NCBI RefSeq assembly: GCF_015711605.1
Contig: NZ_JABTEZ010000004.1
Coordinates: forward strand, 682,001-746,000
Origin: Planomonospora sp. ID67723
Lineage (GTDB): Bacteria; Actinomycetota; Actinomycetes; Streptosporangiales; Streptosporangiaceae
Direction of reading: 5' to 3'
DNA: 64,000 bases
Positions 17,120 through 25,843 of the stretch are shown piece by piece (within the stretch, counting starts at the first letter, position 1; the number at the start of each line of letters is the position of its first letter). A program made the translations under genes and the position numbers. Under the pieces are notes generated by a model. The model saw nothing but the letters and a program-made list of their open reading frames with translations, did no database searches and had not been told where the DNA came from.

Positions 17120-17788
17120 ATGTCGGTCGGACTGCTTGTCGGGCTGGCGGCCCTCGCGCTCGTCGACAGCACCAGCTTCGGCACGTTGGGAGTGCCGCTC
17201 GTCCTCCTTCTCACCGGCGGGCGCGGTGTCACCGGTCGCCTGCTGCTCTACCTCGCCGCCATCGCCTGCTTCTACTTCCTGGTCGGCGTCGGTCTTATGC
17301 TCGGCCTGGACGCCCTGCTGACCACCTTCCACGACGTGCTCTACAGCCGTACCGCCTACTGGATCCAGCTGGCCGTCGGCGTGGGCCTCTTCGCGCTGAG
17401 CTGGCGGTTCGATTCCAGGAAGCGCGGTTACAAGCCGCTGTGGGAGCCGCGGCTCGGCGGTCATGGAGCCGTGCTCTTGCTGGCGCTCACCGCCGGGGTG
17501 GTGGAGGTCGCCACCATGGTCCCTTACCTGGCGGCCATCGGCCTTCTCACCAAGGCCGGTCTGGCTGCTGTGTCGTGGCTTCCCGTGCTCGCCGCCTACG
17601 TCGTGGTCATGGTCCTTCCCGCGCTGGCTCTCATGGGTGCCCGTGCTGTGGCGGGCGGGCGGTTGGAGGCCCGGCTCGAAAAGCTGCGCGCATGGCTGCT
17701 GAGGAATTCGGCGTCGGCGGTCGGCTGGGCGATGGGCATCGCCGGAGTCATTCTGACCCTGGACGCCTGGTCCCATCTGCAGCGCTAG
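17120..17788 (+). CDS. GAP (Sap) family membrane protein
   Basis: This 222-residue integral membrane protein has six hydrophobic segments and starts MSVGLLVGLAALALVDSTSF, the conserved opening of the GAP/Sap family (mycobacterial sulfolipid-addressing and peptidoglycolipid exporters). The central loop SRKRGYKPLWEPRLGG is basic. In mycobacteria these proteins help place lipids or export small molecules; the role here is inferred only. ATG at 17120 is the family start, and upstream frame has no matching sequence. Confidence 0.85.
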   Translation: MSVGLLVGLAALALVDSTSFGTLGVPLVLLLTGGRGVTGRLLLYLAAIACFYFLVGVGLMLGLDALLTTFHDVLYSRTAYWIQLAVGVGLFALSWRFDSRKRGYKPLWEPRLGGHGAVLLLALTAGVVEVATMVPYLAAIGLLTKAGLAAVSWLPVLAAYVVVMVLPALALMGARAVAGGRLEARLEKLRAWLLRNSASAVGWAMGIAGVILTLDAWSHLQR

Positions 17789-17912
17789 GCCTGTTTGCGA
17801 TGGAGTGTCACCGCGTGCCGGCTTCCCGCCGTGCCAGGCACGCGGTCATCTACCGCTGCCAGGTCCTGCTGATCATCACCCGGACTGGCCCCCGTGGTTC
17901 ACGGGACGGGTC

Positions 17913-19154
17913 TTAGTACGGCAGGTAGTAGCTGAGTACATCGGCGGTGAGCGGTGGGAAGAGTGCCTGGAACAGTTCTTCCTGCGCGGTGTAGACGTCG
18001 GGCCGGATCCGGCTGAGGCCTTCGATGCCGTGCGGGCCGAACAGCAGGGCGGGCAGGTAGTCGGGTGCCACTCCGGCGCCTCCCACCGCTGCGGGGCCCT
18101 GCATCGCGCCGCCGGCGGTGACCGCGCCGAGGCCGTCGGCGTGGACCGGGATCCGGTAGTGGGCGCCGAAGGTGGAGATGACGATGTCGCGGCCGGTGTG
18201 GTCTATCCCGGCTGCGGTGAGGCGGTGCCAGAGCAGTGGCCGCAGCCGGTCCAGCAGTGCTGTGACGTCCGGGATGCGGATGTAGTACTGCTCCGCCTGT
18301 CGGCGCGGTTCGTGGGTGAGGAAGTCGTGCCAGGCGGCGGCGGTCACGGTGCCGGCTCGGTGGACGACCTGTGCCTGCCCGTCGGGGACCAGTGCGGTGA
18401 CGCCGCGGAGCAGTTCCCGTGCCGCGGCCTCGTCGAGTGCGGCGGCTTCGGCCAGGAGCAGTTCGTCGTCTTCGGGGGGTGTGGTGCGCCCGGTGGCGAT
18501 GACGGTGTCGGCGTGCTCGAGGACCCACAGGGTGCTGGCCTCGTGGGCCAGCAGCCATCGCCAGCGTGCGGGCGAGTGCGGCATGGCCACGTCGAACCGG
18601 TTCTGGGTCGTGTCCTGCAGGGCTGCCATGGCCGGGATGTCGGAGGGCCGGGCGGGGCGCAGTGCGGGGGTTCCCTCGCCGGGCGGCGGGGTGTGCACGG
18701 TCAGTGCGGGCGGTATGTCGATGGCGTACTCGTAGCCGAACAGCCGGTAGAAGTACGGGATCCCGATCATCGCCTGTATGACGTGGCCGCGGGCGGCGGA
18801 GCGGTTGTGGGCCCATCGCATGAGTGCCCGTACGAGTCCGCGTCCTTCGTATTCGCGGTCGGTGGCGACCAGTTCGACCTGGCCGGAGGGCAGGCGGATG
18901 TCGGCGATGCGTACTTCTTCGTCGAGGAGTGTCGCGGTGGAGACGACTCGGTCGCCGTCGACGACCACGGCGCAGGCCGGCCAGCCGGCGTCGGGGTCTG
19001 TGACGACCAGCCGGTGGTCGAGGGAGTCGGCGGGTTCGCCGCGTTCGGCGAGGAGTGTTCCGATCTGGTCGAGGTCTGCGGGCTGCGCTTCTCTCAGGAT
19101 GAGGCCGTCGGGGAGGGGGACGGGTAGGGCGGGGGAAGCTGTGGTGGCGGTCAC
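17913..19154 (-). CDS. Eis-like GNAT N-acetyltransferase
   Basis: This 413-residue protein has the Eis/YhbS three-part layout: an N-terminal GNAT domain with VATDREYEGRGLVRALM (acetyl-CoA loop) and GIPYFYRLFGYEYAI, a second GNAT-like domain (about 160-290), and a C-terminal SCP2-like domain. It ends with a terminal carboxylate Tyr (YYLPY), as in Eis enzymes, where the C-terminal residue takes part in catalysis. Family members acetylate aminoglycosides or other amines. It is divergent from the DUF1876 gene. Confidence 0.88.
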   Translation of the reverse strand: MTATTASPALPVPLPDGLILREAQPADLDQIGTLLAERGEPADSLDHRLVVTDPDAGWPACAVVVDGDRVVSTATLLDEEVRIADIRLPSGQVELVATDREYEGRGLVRALMRWAHNRSAARGHVIQAMIGIPYFYRLFGYEYAIDIPPALTVHTPPPGEGTPALRPARPSDIPAMAALQDTTQNRFDVAMPHSPARWRWLLAHEASTLWVLEHADTVIATGRTTPPEDDELLLAEAAALDEAAARELLRGVTALVPDGQAQVVHRAGTVTAAAWHDFLTHEPRRQAEQYYIRIPDVTALLDRLRPLLWHRLTAAGIDHTGRDIVISTFGAHYRIPVHADGLGAVTAGGAMQGPAAVGGAGVAPDYLPALLFGPHGIEGLSRIRPDVYTAQEELFQALFPPLTADVLSYYLPY

Positions 19155-19375
19155 GGCGGGACTATTCCACCGTGTGGTCGGTTGCGTCCATTGGTTTTCA
19201 CCATGCGGGTCCGGTGGGTGGCGGGGCTGTCCCCAGGGGCGGTGGTGGCGGGTGGCCGGGTTCCGGGTGGGTGGCGGAGTTCGGTACAGGGCGTGCTAAA
19301 TCTGGTTTTGTCCCGGTCAAGTGCTCTTTTTCCGCTTGTCTGGGAGGGGGACGCTTTAACGAGGAGGTGTTCGTG

Positions 19376-19642
19376 ATGCAGACCAAGCAGTGGGATGTGC
19401 AGGTATTCATCGAGGAAGACGACAACGATGACGTCACCACCGCCAGAGCGGTGCTGTCCCACGACGGGGTGCGGCACGAGAGTGTCGCCCACGCCCGGCG
19501 CAACCCGAGCGACCAGCCGGTCGCGGGGATAGGCGACGAACTGGCGGCGGGGCGGGCGCTGTCCGATCTGGCCGCGAAGCTGATCGAGGACGGCGCGCAG
19601 GACGTGGCGCGGCTGGCGGGGGCTGCGCGCGGGGCCGGCTGA
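19376..19642 (+). CDS. DUF1876 family protein
   Basis: This 88-residue protein has the DUF1876 pattern: W-V-FIEEDDNDDVTTARAVL at the start, HARRNPSDQPVAGIGDELAA in the middle and ALSDLAAKLIEDGAQDV near the end. The family is a small actinobacterial fold often present in several genomic copies, with no known function. ATG at 19376 follows GAGGAGG at 19361. A 222-bp divergent region separates it from the Eis-like gene. Confidence 0.85.
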   Translation: MQTKQWDVQVFIEEDDNDDVTTARAVLSHDGVRHESVAHARRNPSDQPVAGIGDELAAGRALSDLAAKLIEDGAQDVARLAGAARGAG

Positions 19643-19686
19643 CCCCGCCGCACCCCCAACCGGACCGGCCGACCACCCGAGGCGGC

Positions 19687-20196
19687 TCAGCGTGTCCTGC
19701 GGTAGCGGGTCATCGGGCCGAGCAGGCCAGGTACCACCTGGTACGGGGTCATGCCGAGCCGCTCGACGACCGCGGCCGACGCGGTGTTGCCCTCGTCGAC
19801 CTCGGCCAGCACCTCGGGCAGGCCGAGCCGGCCGAGGGCGTGCTCCATGACGGCGCGGGCGGCCTCGGTGGCGTACCCGTGGCCCCACGCGGCGGGCGCC
19901 AGGCTGTAGAGGATCTCGATCCTCCCGGGTCCGGCGTCCTCCAGCGGCCGCAGCGCGACCGCGCCGACCGGGTCGCTCTCGCCGATCTCCCGGATCAGCC
20001 ACAGGCCGTATCCGGCTTCGGCGAAGCCCCGCAGGCTGTCTTCGATGATGCCGGTGACCTGCGCCGGGGACGGGGCCTGTCCGTCGAACAGGAACCGCCG
20101 CACCTGCGGGGCGCCCCAGTGGGCCAGCAGCCCGGCGTGGTCGTGTTCGGTCACCGGGCGCAGCACGAGCCGCCCGGTTGTCAGGACATGATCCAC
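19687..20196 (-). CDS. GNAT-family N-acetyltransferase (RimJ-like)
   Basis: This 169-residue single-domain GNAT has TGRLVLRPVTEHD at the start, a central YSLAPAAWGHGYATEAARAV acetyl-CoA-binding loop, and EGNTASAAVVERLGM near the end, as in RimJ/RimL-like enzymes. It is convergent with the DUF1876 gene 44 bp away. Its substrate may be a protein N-terminus or a small amine; nothing nearby decides. Confidence 0.85.
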   Translation of the reverse strand: MDHVLTTGRLVLRPVTEHDHAGLLAHWGAPQVRRFLFDGQAPSPAQVTGIIEDSLRGFAEAGYGLWLIREIGESDPVGAVALRPLEDAGPGRIEILYSLAPAAWGHGYATEAARAVMEHALGRLGLPEVLAEVDEGNTASAAVVERLGMTPYQVVPGLLGPMTRYRRTR

Positions 20197-20498
20197 GGCC
20201 GCCAGCCTACCTTCCGGCGGATTCTTCGAGCGCCGGCCTGCCTGACCCGTGCAGCGTGGCCGCCGGCGTTCGTCCGGCTGCTCCCCGTCTCCGTGCGCGA
20301 TCTGCTGTCCGGCCGTCCGATCGACGGCCCGGGGCCTTTACCGTCAGCTTCCCGATTGCCGGTATGGAGCGCAGGCGAGCGGGGTTTTCCCTTGCCTCCG
20401 ACTGCGGTACGGGCCAGGTACCCAGGTCTGCGGGTGCCGTTGGCGGCGCCCGCATCCGCGCGGGAGACCTGACCAGCGGGCGGTGAGGAAAACACGAC
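20197..20498. other. 302-bp divergent intergenic region
   Basis: It lies between the GNAT gene and the histidine-kinase gene. No coding pattern or strong repeat was found. It must hold the promoters for both genes; a GGTGAGG ribosome-binding site lies just before the kinase GTG. Confidence 0.5.
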
Positions 20499-23222
20499 GT
20501 GGACCACGCGATCAGGTACCGCATCCGCCGGCTGTCCCGGTCGGCGACCACGCTGGCGGTGCTGGCCGCGCTCTTGGTGGCCGCGGCCGGGATCGGGGTG
20601 ACGGCCGTGGCCGTCGGCATCCTGTACGGCATGCAGCAGGACGCCGCCGAGGAGACGATGCGGCGGCGCACCGAGCTGATGCGTGAGGTGCTCACCGCCG
20701 AAACCGGCCGCCACGTCGATGCGCTGCGTCTGGTGGCCGAGGCGGCGGGCACGGTGGCGCCGCTGACCGGCACGGCCTTCGCCCGGTTGACCGGGCCGCT
20801 GCGGCAGGCCCGCCTGCCCGGTGCCGCCTCGATCAGCTTCCTGGTGTCCGCCACCGACGCCCAGACTCCGAAGGTGCAGGAGCGCTGGCGGGCGCGCGGC
20901 GTGCCCGCGCTGAGGCTGCAGCCCCACGATCACACCGACCGGACGGAGGAGCACGTCTTCTTCGTCTTGAGCCGGGAACTGGTGCCGGGTGCCGCTCCTG
21001 TGCTCGGCACCGACATCACCCACGTCGCCGCGCCCGCCCAGGCACTGGCCGAGGCGCGCCGCAGCGGGCAGGTGGCCGTGTCCGACGCCTTCCACCTGCC
21101 CGGCGGCGACCGGGCCGCCGGGCCGCGGCAGCTGTCGTTCGTGCTGGCCGCCCCGGTCTACGTGCCCGCCGACGGCGGCAGCAGCCGTGAGCGGTCGTTC
21201 GCGGGCTGGGTGATGATGAGCCTGCACGGCCAGGACTTCCTCGGCGCCGTGCTGCAGCGCATCACCTACGGCGTCGATGTGCATCTGCGTGCCCGCCAGA
21301 GCGACGCCACCGTGGTGACCGTCGCCTCGCTCACGACGGCGGGGGTGAAAGACCTGCGTCGCGGCATCCGCCTCCCGATCGCCCAGCAGTCCTGGGAACT
21401 GGAGCTCTCGGCCGCCCGCGGGCGGGTACCGGGCAGCCGCGGACTGCTGGGCCCGGCGACGGCCGCCGTCGGTGTCACGCTCAGCCTGCTGCTGGCGGCG
21501 TTGGTGTTCACTTTGGGCAGCGGCCGGGCTCGGGCACGCGCGCAGGTGAAGGCGGCCACCGCCGACCTGCGTGCCGCCGAGACCGTCGCACGCGGCCAGG
21601 CAGCGTTGATGAGCGCGGTCCTGGACAGCATCAGCGACGGGGTGGGCGTCGTCGACGAGCACGGGACGTTCCTGCTGCACAACCCCGCCGCCAGGGTCAT
21701 TCTCGGCACCGGTCTGGACACCAACGAGATCGCCTCCTGGCAGCGTCACTACGGCATCTTCACCCCCGACGGGTCGGCTCCGTTCCCGACCGAGGAGCTG
21801 CCGCTGGTACGGGCGCTGGCCGGTGAGCACGTCGAGCAGGTGCCGATGCTGATCCGCAACGACGCCCACCCCGACGGGGTGATCATCTCGGTGTCGGCCC
21901 GGCCCCTGGACACCGCCGCCGGGCAGAGCGGCGCGGTGGCGGTCTTCCACGACATCACCGCCCGTACCCGAGCCGAGCAGCAGCTGGCCCACGCCGCCGC
22001 CGCCCTGCAGGCCGACCAGGTCGAGTTGCGGACCGCCCGCGATGAGCTGGCCGCGCAGGAGGCCTACCTGACGCAGGTGCTGGACGCCATCGACGTCAGT
22101 GTGATCACCTGCGACTCCGACGGGGTGATCGTGCACGCCAACCGGGTGGCCCGTGCCGTCCTGCCGGTCGACGCCCGGCCGTTGACCATCGCCGAGACCA
22201 TCTCGTTGCTGGGCATGTCCTACTCCGACGGCACACCGATGCCTCTTGAGGAGAATCCGCTGGTGCGGGCCCTGCACGGCGAGGGTTTCGCCGGTCTGGA
22301 AGTCGTGGTGGCCCTGCCGGACGGCAACCGGCACGTCATCATGCTGCACGCCCGGCCGCTGCGGGACTCCGGCGGTGACATCATCGGCGCGGTCGCCTCC
22401 TCCTTCACCATCACCGCACTGCGCGAGCGCGAGGCCGAACTGGCCGCGTTCGCCGGCATCGTCGCCCACGACCTCAAACGCCCCCTCGCCACGGTGCGCG
22501 GGTTCGCCGAGCTCCTCCACGAGGACCTGACCGAATCGGCCGGAGCGGACCAGGCGGACCAGCCGGCCGGCCCCCGTCCGCCGGTGTCGGCCGCCGGCGG
22601 CTCAAGCGGCATCGTCGCCCACGACCACGTCCGGCATCTGGAGCGGATCCTGACCGCGGTCACCGGGATGAGCCGTCTCATCGACGACCTGCTCGCCTAT
22701 GCCACCGCACGCGACGCCACGTTGACCCTCACCGACATCGACCTGAACACGCTGGTCGGGGAGGTCGTCGCCGAGCACCTGGCCACCGCGGCCACCGACC
22801 AGGGCCGTCCGCCGCCGCAGGTGTATGCCGGGCCGCTGCCGGTGGTGCACGCCGACACGCCTCTGGTCCGCCAGCTGATCAACAACCTCATCGGCAATGC
22901 GGTCAAATACACTCCGCCCGGTCAGGCCGCACGCGTCGACATCACCGCCCATCCCGCCCCGCCGGGCTGGGCCCGCATCGAGGTCGCCGACCGGGGCATC
23001 GGCATCCCGCCGGGCGAGCATCAGGCGATCTTCGCAGGGTTCCACCGGGCCGCTACCGGCTACACCGGCACCGGCCTGGGCCTGGCCATCTGCCAGCGGG
23101 TCGTCCAGCGCCACGGAGGCACCATCACCGCCGGTGACAACCCCGGCGGCGGCGCCCGCTTCGCTTTCACCCTGCCCGTCCCGGACGACCCGCCCCGGGA
23201 CGGCGACCCTCCGCAGGCGTGA
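20499..23222 (+). CDS. CHASE-PAS-PAS sensor histidine kinase
   Basis: This 907-residue membrane kinase has a first transmembrane helix (about 18-45), an extracellular CHASE sensor (about 60-300), a second helix (about 318-340), and two PAS domains (about 365-490 and 515-640). The HisKA motif AHDLKRPLATVRG carries the phospho-acceptor His657. The ATPase domain has NLIGNAVKYTPPG, DRGIGIPPGE and TGTGLGLAI. A Gly/Pro-rich insert of about 35 residues splits the HisKA region (about 680-715). CHASE domains bind small ligands such as cytokinin-like molecules. No response regulator is adjacent, so it is an orphan kinase. Confidence 0.92.
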   Translation: MDHAIRYRIRRLSRSATTLAVLAALLVAAAGIGVTAVAVGILYGMQQDAAEETMRRRTELMREVLTAETGRHVDALRLVAEAAGTVAPLTGTAFARLTGPLRQARLPGAASISFLVSATDAQTPKVQERWRARGVPALRLQPHDHTDRTEEHVFFVLSRELVPGAAPVLGTDITHVAAPAQALAEARRSGQVAVSDAFHLPGGDRAAGPRQLSFVLAAPVYVPADGGSSRERSFAGWVMMSLHGQDFLGAVLQRITYGVDVHLRARQSDATVVTVASLTTAGVKDLRRGIRLPIAQQSWELELSAARGRVPGSRGLLGPATAAVGVTLSLLLAALVFTLGSGRARARAQVKAATADLRAAETVARGQAALMSAVLDSISDGVGVVDEHGTFLLHNPAARVILGTGLDTNEIASWQRHYGIFTPDGSAPFPTEELPLVRALAGEHVEQVPMLIRNDAHPDGVIISVSARPLDTAAGQSGAVAVFHDITARTRAEQQLAHAAAALQADQVELRTARDELAAQEAYLTQVLDAIDVSVITCDSDGVIVHANRVARAVLPVDARPLTIAETISLLGMSYSDGTPMPLEENPLVRALHGEGFAGLEVVVALPDGNRHVIMLHARPLRDSGGDIIGAVASSFTITALREREAELAAFAGIVAHDLKRPLATVRGFAELLHEDLTESAGADQADQPAGPRPPVSAAGGSSGIVAHDHVRHLERILTAVTGMSRLIDDLLAYATARDATLTLTDIDLNTLVGEVVAEHLATAATDQGRPPPQVYAGPLPVVHADTPLVRQLINNLIGNAVKYTPPGQAARVDITAHPAPPGWARIEVADRGIGIPPGEHQAIFAGFHRAATGYTGTGLGLAICQRVVQRHGGTITAGDNPGGGARFAFTLPVPDDPPRDGDPPQA

Positions 23223-23298
23223 GCCGTGGAGGAGCCGGGGGTCATCGCTCAGGCCGCGGCCTGTCCGATCAGGCGTTCCGGCCGTGGCCGTCGGGCGG

Positions 23299-24468
23299 TT
23301 ATCCGGAAGACGGCGCCGACGGGTGGCCGGGCGGGCCGGGGGCGGCCCGCAGCTCCGCCGTGACCGCGCGCTCACGCAGGGCGGCGGCCTCCGCCCGCAG
23401 CGTCTCGGCCTGCTCGCGCAGGTCGGTCACGCGCGCCCGCTCCAAGATCAGTTCCATTCTCATCCCGTCCCGCTCGGCCTGGACCTGGAGCACCTGCTCA
23501 CGCAGCTCCCGGACGCTGTGCTCGGCGGCGGTCAGCCGCCGGTCGGCCTCGACGGCGCCGCTGCGTGCCCGCTCGGCCCGTGCGGCGGCCTCGGCGGCCT
23601 CCGCCGCGGCCTGTGACCGCGCGGCGGCCTCCGCTTCGGCCCGCGCCAGCGCCCTGTCGCGCTCGGCCTCGGCCGCCTCGGCTCGTGCGGCGGCCGCGGC
23701 GGAGGCCTGCTCGGCTCTGGCCCTGCCCTCGCGTGCGGCGGCCTGCGCCTGGCGTGCGGCGTCGCGCTCGGCCCGCGCCTGCTCGCTGTCGCGCCTGTCC
23801 TGTTCGGCCTGCGCCTGTGCCTGCCGTACGTGGGCCTCGGCGGCCTCCACCCGCTCGGCCAGCTCGCGCACCGCTTCGTCCCGCGCCGCCTCGGCTCGCT
23901 CTGCCCGCCGCAGCGCCGCCGCCTCGGCGCTGCGGGCCAGGCGTTCGGTGCTGGCGGCCTCACGCAGCGCGGCCAGTGCCTGTTCGCGTGCGGTCTCGGC
24001 GTCGCGCAGCGCCGTGTCGCGCTCGGCGTTGGCCTCTTGGGCCTGGCCGGCCATCACGTCGCGTTCCCGGCGGGCGTGTTCGGCGGCTTCGCGCGCCAGC
24101 CGTACCTGCTCGAAGGCCTGTTCCCGTTCGGTGCGTGCGATCGCCACCCGGGTGTGGGCCTCGGCCTGCATCGCGCTCAGCTTGGCCTCCACTCCGGCCG
24201 GGCTCAGCTCCTCGGCCAGGGCGTGGGCCAGCGGCGCGATCACCGCGGCCATGCCTTTCTCCATGCGCTCGTAGAACTCCTCGGCGCGGGCGAGCGTCCC
24301 TTCCAGGCCCGGGGTGGCCCGCCGCAGCTCCCGCTCCCGTTTCGCCTCGGCCTGGCAATCGCCCTGCGGGCAGTACGCCCGTGGCCGTCCCCGCCCCGGG
24401 CGCCGTTCGATCGGCGTCCCGCAGTGCTTACAGGGCGTCATGGTGGTGGCTTCTGCGGTCACCGGCAC
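23299..24468 (-). CDS. Zinc-ribbon plus long Ala-rich coiled-coil protein
   Basis: This protein of about 389 residues has an N-terminal Cys cluster (CKHCGTPIERRPGRGRPRAYC, shown to its fifth turn, then CQAE) that looks like a zinc ribbon. Residues about 60-370 form an almost uninterrupted Ala/Glu/Arg coiled coil. The layout recalls KfrA-like plasmid proteins, which bind their own promoter and form filaments, though this N-terminus is a Cys ribbon rather than a helix-turn-helix. The start is GTG 24468 or ATG 24441. A 16-nt palindrome lies 14 bp upstream and may be its own operator. Confidence 0.7.
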   Translation of the reverse strand: MPVTAEATTMTPCKHCGTPIERRPGRGRPRAYCPQGDCQAEAKRERELRRATPGLEGTLARAEEFYERMEKGMAAVIAPLAHALAEELSPAGVEAKLSAMQAEAHTRVAIARTEREQAFEQVRLAREAAEHARRERDVMAGQAQEANAERDTALRDAETAREQALAALREAASTERLARSAEAAALRRAERAEAARDEAVRELAERVEAAEAHVRQAQAQAEQDRRDSEQARAERDAARQAQAAAREGRARAEQASAAAAARAEAAEAERDRALARAEAEAAARSQAAAEAAEAAARAERARSGAVEADRRLTAAEHSVRELREQVLQVQAERDGMRMELILERARVTDLREQAETLRAEAAALRERAVTAELRAAPGPPGHPSAPSSG

Positions 24469-24481
24469 AGCCTACCACTTT

Positions 24482-24497
24482 TAATTTCTGGAAATTA
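24482..24497. promoter_or_regulatory. AT-rich palindrome TAATTTC-TG-GAAATTA
   Basis: Perfect 7-bp arms lie around a 2-bp centre, directly upstream of the coiled-coil gene. Its AT content contrasts sharply with the surrounding GC-rich DNA. A role as an autoregulatory operator or nucleation site is inferred from position. Confidence 0.5.
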
Positions 24498-24914
24498 GAA
24501 GTCAGTAAAGACGATCCGTTGCGCGGCTTTGAAGTACCGGTAACTACCGGGAATGACAATTCCCGCAAGTTGCTTCTGCCTTAGCCCTGCCGGGATCACA
24601 TGGAGAAGGACGCGAACGGTCGATTCGTCGACCTGGGGTTTCGTCGCTGCTGTCAGTGGCTTGGCCACGGCATGTCGTCGTGATCCCCTGCCTCTGCCTT
24701 GGCCTGGGCCGACCACGGGAAGACAGGCATGAGGCCCTTACCTGTCGATGGCTTGATCCGCCGGACGAGTCCCCGGGCGGCCCTCCTCGCACAGCCCCGG
24801 GCAGACCGGCGCTCGCGCTGACGAGCATCAGCGCGCCGACTCCGCAGGCCGACCGGTCTCCGATCATCGACGACGTCAGGGGCCGGTATGCGCCCTATAT
24901 CGTTTGTGGGATCA
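24498..24914. other. 417-bp region without a recognisable gene
   Basis: It contains the promoter side of the coiled-coil gene (left) and of the cobalamin-riboswitch operon (right). A direct repeat TACCGG-TAAC-TACCGG lies near 24534-24550. Open frames lack family motifs. Confidence 0.5.
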
Positions 24915-25080
24915 TGTCCGGTGAAGGTGACGGCGGAACGAGGAAACCGGTGCGACTCCGGTGCGGTCCCGCCACTGTGATCGGCGAGCGACTCCCGAGC
25001 GAGCCACTACCCCACGGGGCGGGAAAGCCGGGACGAGCGACGACCCGAGAGCCAGGAGACTCACGCGGTCGCCTCCTCGC
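24915..25080 (+). promoter_or_regulatory. Cobalamin riboswitch (class I, AdoCbl type)
   Basis: The conserved core is plain: GGAAACCGGTG followed by CGACTCCGG, then GGTCCCGCCACTGTGA (24966-24980), a variable arm, and the closing GAGCCAGGAGACTC (25049-25062). These are the B12-box elements of the Rfam cobalamin riboswitch. It ends about 40-55 nt before the GTG of the FhuF-like gene at 25119, so it should lower expression of the two iron-sulfur genes when cobalamin is plentiful. Confidence 0.92.
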
Positions 25081-25118
25081 CAGCCGGGGCGGATCTCCCC
25101 GAGAGAGGACGGACGTCT

Positions 25119-25424
25119 GTGCCCGTGTGCCCGCGCGTGCGTGAACTGGCCGCGCTGGGGGACTATTTCGCCTTCGCCCTGGCCGCCTCGGCACTCGCCG
25201 GGAGCATCCAGGCTCTGACCCGGCACCGGCCGCAGTGCACCGCGGCAGCCCTGGCGCTGGGGAGCGAACTGATGGGTATCGGGCGCCTGCGCGGCCAAGG
25301 GACATTCGCCGCGCGGCCGTTCTTCGTCCGACGCACCTGCTGTCTCTACTACCGGGTGCCCGGAGGCGGTATGTGCGGTGACTGCGTGCTGCGCCACCGG
25401 GCGGCCCGGGGAAGGAACGCATGA
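25119..25424 (+). CDS. FhuF-like C-terminal [2Fe-2S] protein under cobalamin riboswitch
   Basis: The 101-residue product ends with RRTCCLYYRVPGGGMCGDCVL. This CC-x10-C-x2-C arrangement is that of the [2Fe-2S] cluster in ferric-siderophore reductase FhuF. The rest is much shorter than FhuF (about 260 residues), so this is a stand-alone C-terminal-type protein or a truncated one. Placement directly behind a B12 riboswitch, and overlap with a ferredoxin gene (ATGA at 25421), argue for an electron-transfer role in corrinoid or cobalt metabolism, for instance cobalt(II) reduction. That role is inference. Confidence 0.75.
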   Translation: MPVCPRVRELAALGDYFAFALAASALAGSIQALTRHRPQCTAAALALGSELMGIGRLRGQGTFAARPFFVRRTCCLYYRVPGGGMCGDCVLRHRAARGRNA

Positions 25425-25843
25425 AAAGGATCACCGTGTGCCGGGACTGCTGCTGCGGGAGCCTGCGCAGAGTGCCCGCCCTCGATCACGACGAGCAGAT
25501 CCGCCGGTTGGCCGAAGTCGCCGAGGTCCGGGTGACCGGCTGCCTCGACGTGTGCGACCAGGCCAACGTCCTGATCGTGCAGCCGACGCCGGAAGGACGG
25601 GCGGCCGGTGGCCGTCCGGTGTGGCTGGCCTTCGTCAACGACGAGCACGCCACCGCCGACGTCGCCGAGTGGGTCCGTGCCGGTGGTCCCGGCCTGGTCC
25701 CGCTGCCGCCGATCCTCGAACTCCACCGCTTCACCCCGCCCCGCCGGCTCCCGCCGCCCGATGGCGATCCTCCGCCATTGCAAGAAGGAGCCACAAGAGG
25801 CTCTGGCCGCGTTCCGCTCCTGGGCGGCCAAGCTGCGCCCTGA
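25421..25843 (+). CDS. Thioredoxin-fold (2Fe-2S) ferredoxin
   Basis: This 140-residue protein has CRDCCCGS near the N-terminus and GCLDVCDQANVLIV in the middle. That Cys pattern belongs to shethna-type, thioredoxin-like [2Fe-2S] ferredoxins. It overlaps the upstream FhuF-like gene by ATGA and shares its cobalamin riboswitch, so the pair probably forms a short electron-transfer chain. From about 25755 the coding bias shifts to another frame (next entry), so the last 25-30 residues may result from a frameshift. Confidence 0.8.
   Translation: MKRITVCRDCCCGSLRRVPALDHDEQIRRLAEVAEVRVTGCLDVCDQANVLIVQPTPEGRAAGGRPVWLAFVNDEHATADVAEWVRAGGPGLVPLPPILELHRFTPPRRLPPPDGDPPPLQEGATRGSGRVPLLGGQAAP

Noticed and set aside
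20181-22520. 779-codon minus-strand frame opposite the histidine kinase
   Set aside because: Repetitive Gly/Gln/His/Arg composition with no domain. The plus strand has complete CHASE, PAS and kinase motifs over the same DNA.
23219-24274. Ser/Ala-rich plus-strand frame opposite the coiled-coil gene
   Set aside because: Its composition is the direct shadow of the Ala/Glu/Arg heptads on the other strand; it has no start signal or family pattern.
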